A stretch of DNA of 64,000 bases, taken from the NCBI RefSeq assembly GCF_002234595.1, contig NZ_NMUL01000013.1, forward strand, positions 1 to 64,000, written 5' to 3'. Positions within the stretch are counted from its first letter, which is position 1. Each line of letters opens with the position of its first letter. This document shows positions 56,157 through 64,000 of this stretch, piece by piece. This stretch comes from Amycolatopsis vastitatis (GTDB taxonomy: Bacteria > Actinomycetota > Actinomycetes > Mycobacteriales > Pseudonocardiaceae). The notes under the pieces were generated by a model that saw nothing but the letters and a program-made list of their open reading frames with translations, was not told where the DNA came from and made no database searches. A program made the position numbers and the translations under genes.

Positions 56157-56681
56157 TCAGCTTCCGGCCGCGGACCGGTAGCCCTCCGCCTGGGTGGATT
56201 CGGCCGCGACGCGGACGCCGTAGTGGTAGGCCAGCTTCCCGCCGAGGTACCCCGACGCGGCCAGCACGACCAGCGACACCGCCGACAGCACGAGCGGGCC
56301 GGCCCCGACCGGCCCCGGCCCGTCCGCGGCCGCCCGGCGCCAGAAGAACCCGATGGCGTAGGCGGCCGTGACCGCGACGTTGAGGCTCATGTGCGTCAGC
56401 CCGGTGCGGAACGCCGGCGTGCCGGTGGGGATCGCCAGCAGGTCGAGCGTGCCGACCAGCGCCGCGGCGAGCGCCCCGACGACGCCGATGGCGCTCAGCC
56501 AGAGCGATCCCCTGGCCAGGAAACCCGGGTCGTCGACGATCCGCGAACCGATGTCGAACACCAGGCCGCTGACCCAGGCGCCGATCGGGACGGTCACCAG
56601 GATCGGGTGGAACGGGTGCCCGTACGGGCCGGCCAGTACTGCGCTCACCGGCCGCTTCGCCTGCTCGATGTCGTTGGCCAT
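56157..56681 (-). CDS. DUF2231 membrane protein
   Basis: 174 residues with four transmembrane helices and the DUF2231 signature GHPFHPILVTVPIGAW. The His residues (H22, H25) in the first helix region suggest metal or haem binding; some related proteins link to cytochrome or copper functions (inference). ATG 56681 behind AAAGGAGG. It diverges from the Cys-cluster regulator with 114 nt between starts. Confidence 0.85.
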   Translation of the reverse strand: MANDIEQAKRPVSAVLAGPYGHPFHPILVTVPIGAWVSGLVFDIGSRIVDDPGFLARGSLWLSAIGVVGALAAALVGTLDLLAIPTGTPAFRTGLTHMSLNVAVTAAYAIGFFWRRAAADGPGPVGAGPLVLSAVSLVVLAASGYLGGKLAYHYGVRVAAESTQAEGYRSAAGS

Positions 56682-56795
56682 GGCGCCTCCTTTTCGCCAA
56701 TAAAGTTTGGTCTTATTACCCCGGCGGGTCAAGCTGAGCTGGTGAGCACTACCCGAACGGAGTTGCGGCCAGGAAGTTCGGTGTAGCCTGCCGCC

Positions 56796-57494
56796 ATGGA
56801 AGCGGAGCCGATCAGCGCGCTCGCCGCGCTGGACGACCCCCTGCGGCGCGGCATGTACCAGCACATCCGGCACGCCCGCCACCCGGTCACCCGCGACGAA
56901 GCCGCCGAAGTGGTCGGCATCTCGCGCAAGCTGGCCGCGTTCCACCTGGACAAGCTGGTCGCGGCCGGGTTGCTCCGGACCCGCTACGAGTTCGTCGGCG
57001 GGATCCGCAAGGTCGGGCGCGCCCCCAAGGTGTACGAGCCCTCCGGCTTGGAGGTGCGCGTCAGCGTCCCGCCGCGCCGGCACGACGTCCTGGCCGAGAT
57101 CCTGCTGGACGCCGTCCTCGGCGAAGACGGCGGGGAAACCGTCCGCGACGCGGTGCTGCGTACGGCGCATCGGCACGGCGAGGCGCTGGGCGCGGCGGAA
57201 CGCGACCAGGTCCGCCCCGGACGGCTCGGCGCCGAACGGGCGCTGACGCTCGCGTCGGCCGTCGTGGAACGCCACGGCTTCGAGCCGGACCGGGAGACGC
57301 CGACCTGCCTGCGGCTGCGCAACTGCCCGTTCCACCCCCTGGCCGCGAAGGCACCCGAGCTGGTGTGCGGGATGAACCAGGCCTTCCTCAGCGGCCTGCT
57401 CGACGGTCTGCGGGCCGCCACCGTCGAAGCCGTGCTGGATCCCCGCGCGGGCGAGTGCTGCGTGGAACTCCGGCCGGCCGGACCGCGGCCCTGA
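56796..57494 (+). CDS. ArsR/SufR-like regulator with C-terminal Cys cluster
   Basis: 232 residues. N-terminal winged helix (DDPLRRGMYQHIRHARHPVTRDEAAEV in pieces; GISRKLAAFHLDKLVAAGLL recognition helix). The C-terminal domain (about 95-232) has cysteines at TCLRLRNCPFHP, ELVCGMN and GECCVEL, matching the metal-cluster (SufR-type [4Fe-4S]) ligands of related regulators. So it likely senses redox, iron or copper status. It diverges from the DUF2231 gene, the likely target. Confidence 0.78.
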   Translation: MEAEPISALAALDDPLRRGMYQHIRHARHPVTRDEAAEVVGISRKLAAFHLDKLVAAGLLRTRYEFVGGIRKVGRAPKVYEPSGLEVRVSVPPRRHDVLAEILLDAVLGEDGGETVRDAVLRTAHRHGEALGAAERDQVRPGRLGAERALTLASAVVERHGFEPDRETPTCLRLRNCPFHPLAAKAPELVCGMNQAFLSGLLDGLRAATVEAVLDPRAGECCVELRPAGPRP

Positions 57495-57500
57495 CCGGTC

Positions 57501-57517
57501 TACTATTCGCCATAGTA
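57501..57517. promoter_or_regulatory. Operator candidate TACTAT-N6-TAGTA, copy 1
   Basis: Inverted half-sites (TACTAT, TCGCC, ATAGTA) immediately before the DUF6153-like gene. The same pattern with identical spacing is found at 63333-63349. The only BlaI-type regulator gene in the region (58689-59051) is the natural candidate to bind it, but that is inference. Confidence 0.5.
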
Positions 57518-57542
57518 TGATCGGGAACCGGTGGTTGACACG

Positions 57543-57947
57543 ATGACGGCGAAACGGCTCGGCCGGGTGCAGCAGGTTCTCCTGCTGTGCGCGCTCGCCG
57601 TGGGCGTCGTCGCGATGCACCACATCGGCATGGCGAACGCCGGCAGCACGGCGATGCACGCCATGTCCGCGGCCGCGCCGCAGGTGGTCACCGCGCCGCC
57701 GGCCGCCGGCTCCGGCGAACACGATCCGGGCATGCCGGACGGCCTGCACGACATCCTCCACCTCTGCCTGGCCGTGCTGTGCGCGGCGGGCGCGCTTCTG
57801 CTGGCCGTCGCCGTCTTCCTGGCTGTCTCGTGGTCCACCACGACGTTCTCCCGGGCCGTCCGTTCCCGTGGCTCACCGAGCCGGGGACGTCCGCCGGACG
57901 AAGGTGGCCGCGACATCCTGACTTCTCTGTGCGTGTTGCGCACGTGA
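57543..57947 (+). CDS. Small membrane protein (DUF6153-like)
   Basis: 134 residues with a hydrophobic N-terminal helix (about 10-30), a His/Met-rich loop (HHIGMAN, STAMHAM, HDPGMPDGLHD), a second helix (about 75-97) and a basic cytoplasmic tail. The His/Met content fits copper handling. ATG 57543 is preferred; GTG 57531 is an alternative. First gene after the operator; the DUF305 gene follows. Confidence 0.65.
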   Translation: MTAKRLGRVQQVLLLCALAVGVVAMHHIGMANAGSTAMHAMSAAAPQVVTAPPAAGSGEHDPGMPDGLHDILHLCLAVLCAAGALLLAVAVFLAVSWSTTTFSRAVRSRGSPSRGRPPDEGGRDILTSLCVLRT

Positions 57948-58005
57948 TCGACCGGCTTCTCCCGGTCTGCCGAAATCACGCACACCTCACAGAGAAAGAT
58001 TTGTC

Positions 58006-58611
58006 ATGCGCAAAAACTTCGCCATCGCCGGCCTCGTGCTGGCCTCCGCCCTCCTGCTCGGCGCGTGCGGCGGCAACGACTCCATGGCCGGAATGGACTC
58101 CAGCTCGCCGTCACCGTCACCGTCCTCGTCCGCGCAAGCGGACGGCCACAATACCGACGACGTCACGTTCGCCCAGCAGATGATCCCGCACCACAGCCAG
58201 GCGCTCGACATGGCGAAGCTCGTCCCGTCGCGCAGCACGAACCCGAAGGTGCTCGACCTCGCGAGCCGGATCGAAAAGGCCCAGGACCCCGAGATCCGGC
58301 AGATGCGGGGCTGGCTGTCCACCTGGGGCGCCGGCACCTCCGAAATGCCGGGGATGAACCACGAATCGATGCCGGGGATGAGCGGCATGATGTCCGACGC
58401 CGACATGCAGAAGCTCGGCGCCGCCAAGGACGCCGAGTTCGACAAGATGTGGCTCGACATGATGATCGAGCACCACCAGGGCGCGATCGACATGGCCAAG
58501 ACCGAACTCGCCAAGGGCGGCAACGCCGACGCGAAGGCGCTCGCCCAGAAGATCATCGACGCCCAGCAGGCGGAGATCACCGAAATGCGGGGCCTGCTCA
58601 CGCAGAGCTGA
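58006..58611 (+). CDS. DUF305 lipoprotein (copper-associated)
   Basis: 201 residues. Signal peptide with lipobox LLGAC (Cys21), a Ser/Pro-rich linker, then DUF305 with FAQQMIPHHSQALDMA and MMIEHHQGAIDMA, the paired His-His motifs, and Met/His-rich loops (MPGMNHESMPGMSGMM). Four-helix-bundle fold; proteins of this family gather with copper-resistance genes and may bind Cu(I) in the envelope. ATG 58006. Confidence 0.9.
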   Translation: MRKNFAIAGLVLASALLLGACGGNDSMAGMDSSSPSPSPSSSAQADGHNTDDVTFAQQMIPHHSQALDMAKLVPSRSTNPKVLDLASRIEKAQDPEIRQMRGWLSTWGAGTSEMPGMNHESMPGMSGMMSDADMQKLGAAKDAEFDKMWLDMMIEHHQGAIDMAKTELAKGGNADAKALAQKIIDAQQAEITEMRGLLTQS

Positions 58612-58688
58612 TCCCCCGGTCGCCGGGGCGGGCCGCCGCCCCGGCGATCACCGGCCGCGCGGGAAGTATCCTGCCTGCCGGAGGTGCC

Positions 58689-59051
58689 ATGCTCGGTTTG
58701 GGCGAGCTCGAAGCGTCGGTGATGGACGTGCTCTGGGACGCGGCGGAACCCCTGCGGGTCCGCCAGGTGCTCGACGAGCTGAACCGGCACCGCGACCTGG
58801 CGTACACGACGGTGATGACGGTCCTGGACAACCTGCACCGGAAGGGCTGGGTCGTCCGCGACCTCGAGAACCGCGCCTACCGCTACCGCGCTGTCACCAC
58901 GCGGGCGGAAGCGACCGCGCAGAGCCTGCGGGAGGTGCTCGACTCCGTCGACGACCGCGAGTCCGTGCTGCTGCACTTCGTCAGCGCGGTCACCGAAGAG
59001 GAGTCCGACGTCCTCCGCCGGGCGCTGCGCCGGAAGCCGAAGAAGCGGTGA
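58689..59051 (+). CDS. BlaI/MecI/CopY-family repressor
   Basis: 120 residues: winged helix (LGELEASVMDVLWD, VRQVLDELN, AYTTVMTVLDNLHRKGW) and a dimerisation tail. ATG 58689 has GGAGG at 5 nt. It overlaps the M56 peptidase gene by GTGA, giving the classic repressor-plus-membrane-protease pair. The protease would cleave this protein to derepress targets. The operator candidate TACTAT-N6-TAGTA occurs at both ends of the island. Confidence 0.92.
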   Translation: MLGLGELEASVMDVLWDAAEPLRVRQVLDELNRHRDLAYTTVMTVLDNLHRKGWVVRDLENRAYRYRAVTTRAEATAQSLREVLDSVDDRESVLLHFVSAVTEEESDVLRRALRRKPKKR

Positions 59052-59977
59052 TCCTCGCGGCCGCACTGGCGCTCGGGACCATCGCCGTCGGCTGGTGGTC
59101 TCCGTGGCTGCTGAGCAAGCTCGCCGCGCGGGTCCACCCGCGGACGGCGATCGCCTGGTGGCTGCTGACCGCCGCCGGCGTGGCCACCGCGTCGGTCGCC
59201 GGGGTGCTGCTCCTCGTCCTGCCCGGCCACGGCCCGGCCGACGCGGTCATCCGGCTTCTCCACGACTGCTGGGCCGCGGTCGGCCACGACGACCTCCCCG
59301 CGCTCGACCCGATAGCCGGGACGGCCGCGGGCCTCGTCCTGGCCGTCGCGACCGGCCGGCTGGCGGTGACCTGGCTCGCGCGCCGCCGGCGGCGGACGGT
59401 GCCGCACCGGCGTCACCTGACCGCGCTGCGGCTTACCGGCGCCCGAGACACCCGGCCGGTCCCCACCCTGTGGCTGCCGGACGAACGGCCGATCGCGTAC
59501 AGCCTCGGCGGCCGCCGGTCGCTGGTCGTCGCCAGCGACGGGCTCGCGGCGCGGCTGACCGAGCCCGAGCTGGGAGCCGTGCTGGCGCACGAACGCGCCC
59601 ACGTCCGCGGGCGGCACCACCTGCTCACCGGCTGCTCGGAGGTACTGGGCCGGACGCTGCGGTTCGTGCCGCTGATGCGTGAGCTGCCCGGGGCGACGCG
59701 GCTGCTGGTGGAACTGGCCGCCGACCAGGCGGCGGCCGCGCAGTGCGGGCGCGAGCCGCTCCGGTCGGCGCTGGTGTCGATCCGGGCGGTGGACGGGCCG
59801 CGCCGCGCCCTCGCGATGGCGGGCGGCGACACGGCCATCCGGCTGAGCCGGCTCGAGGCCGGCTCGTCGACGGCACCACGGTTGACGACCGTCGCCGGTG
59901 GGCTCGCCGCCTTCCTCGCGCCGCCCGCGATCGCGGTGGCCCTGGTGCTGGTCACCAGCTTCCTCACCTGCCGCTGA
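59048..59977 (+). CDS. M56-family membrane metallopeptidase (BlaR-like)
   Basis: 309 residues with several membrane helices (about 5-25, 38-60, 95-110, C-terminal 288-305). The zinc site is H181-E-R-A-H185 in AVLAHERAHVRG. It lacks a C-terminal beta-lactam sensor domain, so the signal is something other than beta-lactam. It is coupled to the BlaI-type gene by GTGA and probably inactivates it on stress. Its last 14 nt overlap the CopA gene tail-to-tail. Confidence 0.9.
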   Translation: MILAAALALGTIAVGWWSPWLLSKLAARVHPRTAIAWWLLTAAGVATASVAGVLLLVLPGHGPADAVIRLLHDCWAAVGHDDLPALDPIAGTAAGLVLAVATGRLAVTWLARRRRRTVPHRRHLTALRLTGARDTRPVPTLWLPDERPIAYSLGGRRSLVVASDGLAARLTEPELGAVLAHERAHVRGRHHLLTGCSEVLGRTLRFVPLMRELPGATRLLVELAADQAAAAQCGREPLRSALVSIRAVDGPRRALAMAGGDTAIRLSRLEAGSSTAPRLTTVAGGLAAFLAPPAIAVALVLVTSFLTCR

Positions 59978-62177
59978 AACTCCGCAGCCGCAGGCTGTTC
60001 CCGACGACGAACACCGAGCTGAACGCCATCGCCGCGCCCGCGATCATCGGGTTCAGCAGCCCCGCCGCGGCCAGCGGCAGCGCGGCCAGGTTGTAGGCGA
60101 ACGCCCAGAACAGGTTGCCCTTGATCGTCCGCAGGGTCCGCCGCGACAGCCGGATCGCGTCGGCGACCGCGCGCAGGTCACCGCGCACCAGGGTGATGTC
60201 GCTCGCCTCGATCGCCACATCGGTTCCGGTGCCCATCGCCAGCCCGAGGTCGGCCTGGGCCAGCGCGGGGGCGTCGTTGACGCCGTCGCCGACCATGGCG
60301 ACGACCTTGCCTTCGTCCTGCAGCCGCTTGACGACGTCGAGCTTGTCGGCCGGGAGAACTTCGGCGATCACTTCGTCGATGCCCACCTCGGCCGCGACAG
60401 CGTTGGCCACCGCCGTGTTGTCGCCGGTGAGCAGCACCGGGTTCAGGCCCAGCTCACGCAGCTGGGCGATCGCCTCGGCCGACGTCGGCTTGACGGTGTC
60501 GGCGACCACCAGCACGCCACGGGCCGCGCCGTCCCAAGCCACCGCGACCGCGGTGTGCCCGCGTCCCTCGGCTGCCGCCTTGGCCGCGGCGAGGTCGTCC
60601 GGGAGCGGCTGGCTCCAGTCCTCCAGCAGAGCCGTCCGGCCCACCAGGACCGCGTGGCCGTCGACGATGCCCTGCACGCCGAGCCCTTCGACGTTCGTGA
60701 AGTCCTCGACAGCGGGCAGGTCGACGCGTTCCCGCGCGCCACGCGCGATGGCGGTGGCGATCGGGTGCTCGGACGCGTCCTCCAGCGCGCCGGCCAGCCG
60801 CAGCAGCTCGACCTCGTCGACACCCTCGGCCGGGTGCACGGCGGTGAGCGTCATCCGGCCCGCCGTCACGGTGCCGGTCTTGTCCAGCACCACGGTGTCG
60901 ACCCGGCGGGTGGACTCCAGGACCTCCGGTCCCTTGATCAGCACACCGAGCTGGGCGCCACGGCCGGTCCCGACGAGCAGCGCCGTCGGCGTGGCCAGGC
61001 CGAGCGCGCACGGGCAGGCGATGATCAGCACCGCCACCGCCGCCGTGAACGCCGCCGCCGTCCCCACCCCGCTGCCGAGCCAGAACCCCAGCGTCGCCAC
61101 GGCCAGCCCGATCACGATCGGCACGAACACCCCGGACACGCGGTCGGCCAGCCGCTGGACCTCGGCCTTGCCGCTCTGGGCGTCCTCGACCAGCTTGGCC
61201 ATCTGCGCCAGCTGCGTGTCCGCGCCGACCCGGGTGGCCCGCACGACCAGCCGGCCACCGGCGTTGACGGTCGCGCCGGTCACCGCGTCACCCTCGCCGA
61301 CTTCGACGGGCACCGACTCGCCGGTGAGCATCGACGCGTCGACCGCGGACCCGCCTTCCTCGACCACGCCGTCGGTGGCGATCTTCTCGCCGGGCCGCAC
61401 GACGAACCGGTCCCCCACCGCCAGCTCGGACGTCGGGATGCGGACCTCGGCGCCGTCGCGCAGGACGGCGACTTCCTTCGCGCCCAGCTCCAGCAGCGCC
61501 CGCAGGGCGGCACCCGCCCGTCGCTTGGACCGCGCCTCGAAGTAGCGACCGGCGAGAATGAACGTCGTGACACCCGCGGCGACCTCGAGGTAGATGTTGC
61601 CCGCGCCGTCCGACGGCGCGATCGTCAGCTCGAACGGGTGCACCATCCCCGGCGTCCCGGCCGTACCGAACAGCAATGCCCACACCGACCACGCGAACGC
61701 CGCCAGCACACCCATCGACACCAGCGTGTCCATCGTCGCCGCGCCGTGCCGCAGGTTCGTCCACGCCGCCCGGTGGAACGGCCACGCGCCCCAGGTGACC
61801 ACCGGGGCGGCCAGCGTCAGCGAAATCCACTGCCAGTAGGTGAACTGCAGCGCGGGCACCATCGCGAGCACGATCACCGGCACCGCGAGCACAGCGCTGG
61901 TGATCAGGCGCTGCCGCAACGGCCGCGCCGGATCCTCTTCGTCCACTTCGGACTCGGCGGTGTTCTCCGGCCGGGGCAGGGTCGCGCTGTACCCGGCGGC
62001 TTCGACCGTGGTGACCAGGGTCACCGGATCGACGCCGTCGGGTGCGTGCACGCGCGCTTTTTCCGTGGCGTAGTTGACCGACGCGGTGACGCCGTCGAGC
62101 TTGTTCAGCTTGCGTTCGATGCGGTTGGCGCAGGACGCGCAGGTCATGCCACCGATCGCGAGTTCGATCTCGGTCAT
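59964..62177 (-). CDS. copA: Copper-translocating P-type ATPase
   Basis: 737 residues: N-terminal HMA domain with MTCASC (Cys13, Cys16), eight membrane helices, the ion motif CPC in ACPCALGLATPTALL, the phosphorylated Asp in DKTGTVTAG, and hinge GDGVNDAPAL. It exports Cu(I) from the cytosol. ATG 62177 is preferred to GTG 62180; the start overlaps the stop of the preceding secreted-protein gene. Third gene of the unit copZ, secreted protein, copA. Confidence 0.94.
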   Translation of the reverse strand: MTEIELAIGGMTCASCANRIERKLNKLDGVTASVNYATEKARVHAPDGVDPVTLVTTVEAAGYSATLPRPENTAESEVDEEDPARPLRQRLITSAVLAVPVIVLAMVPALQFTYWQWISLTLAAPVVTWGAWPFHRAAWTNLRHGAATMDTLVSMGVLAAFAWSVWALLFGTAGTPGMVHPFELTIAPSDGAGNIYLEVAAGVTTFILAGRYFEARSKRRAGAALRALLELGAKEVAVLRDGAEVRIPTSELAVGDRFVVRPGEKIATDGVVEEGGSAVDASMLTGESVPVEVGEGDAVTGATVNAGGRLVVRATRVGADTQLAQMAKLVEDAQSGKAEVQRLADRVSGVFVPIVIGLAVATLGFWLGSGVGTAAAFTAAVAVLIIACPCALGLATPTALLVGTGRGAQLGVLIKGPEVLESTRRVDTVVLDKTGTVTAGRMTLTAVHPAEGVDEVELLRLAGALEDASEHPIATAIARGARERVDLPAVEDFTNVEGLGVQGIVDGHAVLVGRTALLEDWSQPLPDDLAAAKAAAEGRGHTAVAVAWDGAARGVLVVADTVKPTSAEAIAQLRELGLNPVLLTGDNTAVANAVAAEVGIDEVIAEVLPADKLDVVKRLQDEGKVVAMVGDGVNDAPALAQADLGLAMGTGTDVAIEASDITLVRGDLRAVADAIRLSRRTLRTIKGNLFWAFAYNLAALPLAAAGLLNPMIAGAAMAFSSVFVVGNSLRLRSFSGR

Positions 62178-63055
62178 CACGCCCTCCCGGTCGTCGTCAC
62201 GGTGAACTCGGCGGTCCGCACGAAACCGCCGTGCCGGAAGTCGAGGAACAGCCGGTAGGTCCCCGCGCTGGGGACTTCGGCGGCGAACTTCACCTGCGGC
62301 CCGGCGGCCGTCTTGCCGTCACCGGGTTCGCCGTCCGGGTGGACGTGCAGGTAGGCGAGGTCGCCTTCGCGCAGCGCGACCAGGTGCCCGTAGGCGCCGA
62401 GGTAGGGCTGCAGGTCGGTGACCGGCACACCACCGCGGCTGACCGTCAGCGTCAGCGGCGACGTCTTCCCGGCGGTCAGGTCGCCGTCGAGCCGGACGGT
62501 GTAGCCGTCGACCTGGGCCGTCCGGCTGGGCGCGTAGGTCACCGGCTGGTAGTTCCCCGCGACCGACAGATCCACGCCGAGGGTCATCGGCTTGCCGCCG
62601 GTGGGCGCGAAGTCGGCGAACGCGCGGTACGAGCCCGCGGCGGGCAGGGTCAGTGGGACGCTCCACGTGCCGTCCGGCGCCATTTCGGGGTGGACGTGCC
62701 GAAAGCCCGCGGTGTCCCGGCGCACCACGATCAGGTGCAGCTTCTTCTCGTGCTCGACGTCGAACGCGGTGACGGGCTTGCCGTCCGGGCCGGTGATGGT
62801 GAACGAGAACCGGCCGGGCTCCGGAGTCGCGCCGGTCACGGCGAACGTGTAGCCGTCCTTGCTCGACGCCAGCCCGCCCGGCAGCTCACCGGCCGGCGCG
62901 GCCATCCCGGCGTGCTCGCCACCCATGTCGCCGTGGCCGGCGTTTTCGCTGGTCACGGCCGAGACCGGACCGACCGCGCCGCCCACGGCGAATCCGCCGA
63001 CCGCCAGCAGGACGAGCGCTCCGCCGAACCCGGCGAGCCGTGCTGTGGTGTTCAT
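62177..63055 (-). CDS. Secreted His/Met-rich protein of the copper operon
   Basis: 292 residues. Signal peptide (1-~34), then HGDMGGEHAGMA and two beta-rich regions with FRHVHPEM and AYLHVHPDGE, repeated HVHP motifs that can bind metal. No transmembrane helix follows, so it is exported. It is the second gene after copZ, and copA follows with start-stop overlap. Probably an extracellular copper-binding or delivery protein; the family is not known to me by name. Confidence 0.75.
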   Translation of the reverse strand: MNTTARLAGFGGALVLLAVGGFAVGGAVGPVSAVTSENAGHGDMGGEHAGMAAPAGELPGGLASSKDGYTFAVTGATPEPGRFSFTITGPDGKPVTAFDVEHEKKLHLIVVRRDTAGFRHVHPEMAPDGTWSVPLTLPAAGSYRAFADFAPTGGKPMTLGVDLSVAGNYQPVTYAPSRTAQVDGYTVRLDGDLTAGKTSPLTLTVSRGGVPVTDLQPYLGAYGHLVALREGDLAYLHVHPDGEPGDGKTAAGPQVKFAAEVPSAGTYRLFLDFRHGGFVRTAEFTVTTTGRA

Positions 63056-63081
63056 GTGTGCTTCCCTCCGCGAAGCCGGGC

Positions 63082-63288
63082 CTACCCGGCGAGCGTGTAA
63101 CCGGCCTCCTCGACGGCCGCGCGGACCTGCGCGTCGTCGACCGGCCGGTCGCTGGAGACGGTGACGGCCCCGGTGGGCAGGTCGACGGCGACGGCGGTGA
63201 CGCCCTCGATGGCGCCGACCTCCTCGCTGACCGAAGCCACGCAGTGCGAGCAGGTCATGCCGGTCACGGTGTAGGTGCTGGTAGTCAT
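63082..63288 (-). CDS. copZ: Copper chaperone (HMA domain)
   Basis: 68 residues: one HMA domain with GMTCSHCVAS (Cys13, Cys16) and the beta-alpha-beta-beta-alpha-beta fold of CopZ/Atx1. It carries Cu(I) to CopA. ATG 63288 is directly downstream of the promoter with the CsoR-type site; first gene of the operon. Confidence 0.93.
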   Translation of the reverse strand: MTTSTYTVTGMTCSHCVASVSEEVGAIEGVTAVAVDLPTGAVTVSSDRPVDDAQVRAAVEEAGYTLAG

Positions 63289-63294
63289 GACACG

Positions 63295-63323
63295 ACCATA
63301 CCCCTAGGGGGTAGGGGTTACAA
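63295..63323 (-). promoter_or_regulatory. copZ promoter with CsoR-type operator
   Basis: On the minus strand: -35 TTGTAA (63318-63323), a 17-nt spacer, -10 TATGGT (63295-63300). The operator TACCCC-TAG-GGGGTA (63299-63313) overlaps the spacer and -10. CsoR binds TACCCC-N-GGGGTA-type sites in actinobacteria and leaves when Cu(I) binds, so the operon should be copper-inducible. The csoR gene is not in the window. Confidence 0.8.
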
Positions 63324-63332
63324 GCCCGTGTC

Positions 63333-63349
63333 TACTATGACAGCTAGTA
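63333..63349. promoter_or_regulatory. Operator candidate TACTAT-N6-TAGTA, copy 2
   Basis: TACTAT-GACAGC-TAGTA upstream of the copZ -35 element. Half-sites and spacing are identical to 57501-57517; only the six central bases differ. The stretch from here to 63618 holds no gene, and I found no riboswitch signature. Confidence 0.5.
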
Positions 63350-63618
63350 CTAGGCCGCCTAACACAGCGTGACTTGGCTGCACACAAAGATTTGTTGCGC
63401 CGGAAGGTGGACATCACCGACGTCTTTTCGTAGCCTGGCCGTGATCTTGCGGCAACTGCCGTCGACCGGACGGCGACGCGGGATCACCGCCGGCCCGGCT
63501 TTGTCCCCGACGCCGGAAAAGAAACGGAACCACCGCGCGTCACCTGGTGCGGTTCGCGCTGCCCGGAAGGGGCGCGGTTCCGGCCGGCGGACGACGAGCA
63601 AAGGAGACCCGCGCGACC

Positions 63619-64000
63619 GTGCAGTCGCAGCCCATCCGGCGGATGGTTTCAGGCATCCTCGCGGCGACCTCGGTGATCCTCGTGGTCACCGCCGCCCAGC
63701 CCACGGCCACCGCCGCCCCCGTCCCCGCTCCCCAGGCTCCGCCCACCTCCTCCGACGCCCTGGCCAAGTACCGCGAACTCGCGGCGGAGGCCGAGAAGCT
63801 CAACGAGGACCTGCTCAAGGCGCAAACCGACCTGACGACCAGGCAAGGCGAGCTCGACAAGGCCACCAACGACGTCAACGCGGCGAAGGACCAGGGCGTC
63901 AAGGCCACCGAAAGCCAAAAGAAGTTCCAGGAGGAGGTCGACAAGTTCGCCGGCGCGTCGTTCACCAGCGGCGTCCAGCTGAACAAGCTGTCGGCGCTGC
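63619..64000 (+). CDS. Secreted coiled-coil protein, probably NlpC/P60 hydrolase (3' partial)
   Basis: 127 codons are visible, open to the window end. GTG 63619 is 14 nt after AAAGGAGA. Signal peptide (1-~32, PTATAAP), a Pro linker, and a coiled coil (YRELAAEAEKLNEDLLKAQTDL, in pieces) typical of RipA-like C40 peptidases, whose catalytic domain would lie off the window. The role would be peptidoglycan cleavage at division; only the N-terminal part supports this. Confidence 0.6.
   Translation, partial: MQSQPIRRMVSGILAATSVILVVTAAQPTATAAPVPAPQAPPTSSDALAKYRELAAEAEKLNEDLLKAQTDLTTRQGELDKATNDVNAAKDQGVKATESQKKFQEEVDKFAGASFTSGVQLNKLSAL

Noticed and set aside
63350..63618. Possible c-di-AMP (ydaO-type) riboswitch before the cell-wall hydrolase gene
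   Set aside because: These riboswitches often precede such genes in actinomycetes, but I could not find the conserved core elements here.

Overview
The window is very GC-rich, densely packed actinomycete DNA. It is most likely from a Pseudonocardiaceae, and Amycolatopsis is my best guess. The reasons are frequent GTG and TTG starts, GTGA/ATGA stop-start overlaps, WXG100 proteins with a polymorphic toxin, an AcrA1-type acyl-CoA reductase, SARP-type regulators, and recurrent intergenic hairpin repeats that I recall from that genus. The genus is inference, not proof. I found no tRNA, rRNA, transposase, prophage or CRISPR array.

Layout. 1-4 kb: the 3' end of a long Pro/Gly-rich secreted polymorphic toxin with a nuclease-like end, its Imm49-type immunity gene and a second accessory gene. 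4-18.4 kb: sulphur and amino-acid metabolism (threonine dehydratase, metB, cbs), membrane and Pro-rich proteins, a thiolase, an LppU-like protein and a Bax-inhibitor-1 protein. The order metB, Pro-rich membrane protein, cbs, thiolase, BI-1 and its relative orientations match what I recall of M. tuberculosis Rv1079-Rv1072. Here the block is interrupted by a STAND-like NTPase and a pentapeptide-repeat membrane protein. 18.7-26 kb: a surface protein with its class F sortase, an AcrA1-like reductase, a DivIVA-like coiled-coil protein and an amidase.

26-39.3 kb is a regulator-rich block. Two paralogous orphan LuxR proteins without a recognisable phospho-acceptor flank two WXG100 genes, two giant paralogous SARP/ATPase/TPR regulators, and a translationally coupled sugar ABC transporter plus GH1 beta-glucosidase operon. 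The upstream LuxR gene appears to lead that operon. 39.4-47.4 kb holds a NagZ-type GH3 enzyme, a beta-lactamase-fold hydrolase, a MerR regulator, an internally deleted aldo/keto reductase, an MFS exporter with a divergent Lrp-type regulator, and small proteins. 47.6-55.7 kb is rich in secreted proteins: a GH19 chitinase behind a DasR-like site, a thioester-domain LANTG surface protein, a secreted serine hydrolase, and a CBM2-GH5 cellulase behind a CebR-like box, plus a stand-alone thioesterase II and a hydrolase/regulator pair.

56-63.3 kb is a copper and redox island: DUF2231 protein, Cys-cluster regulator, small membrane protein, DUF305 lipoprotein, BlaI-M56 pair, CopA ATPase, secreted His/Met-rich protein and CopZ. 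CopZ sits behind a CsoR-type operator embedded in its promoter spacer. A second, shared operator (TACTAT-N6-TAGTA) occurs at both edges of the island. The window ends inside a secreted coiled-coil protein, probably an NlpC/P60 hydrolase.
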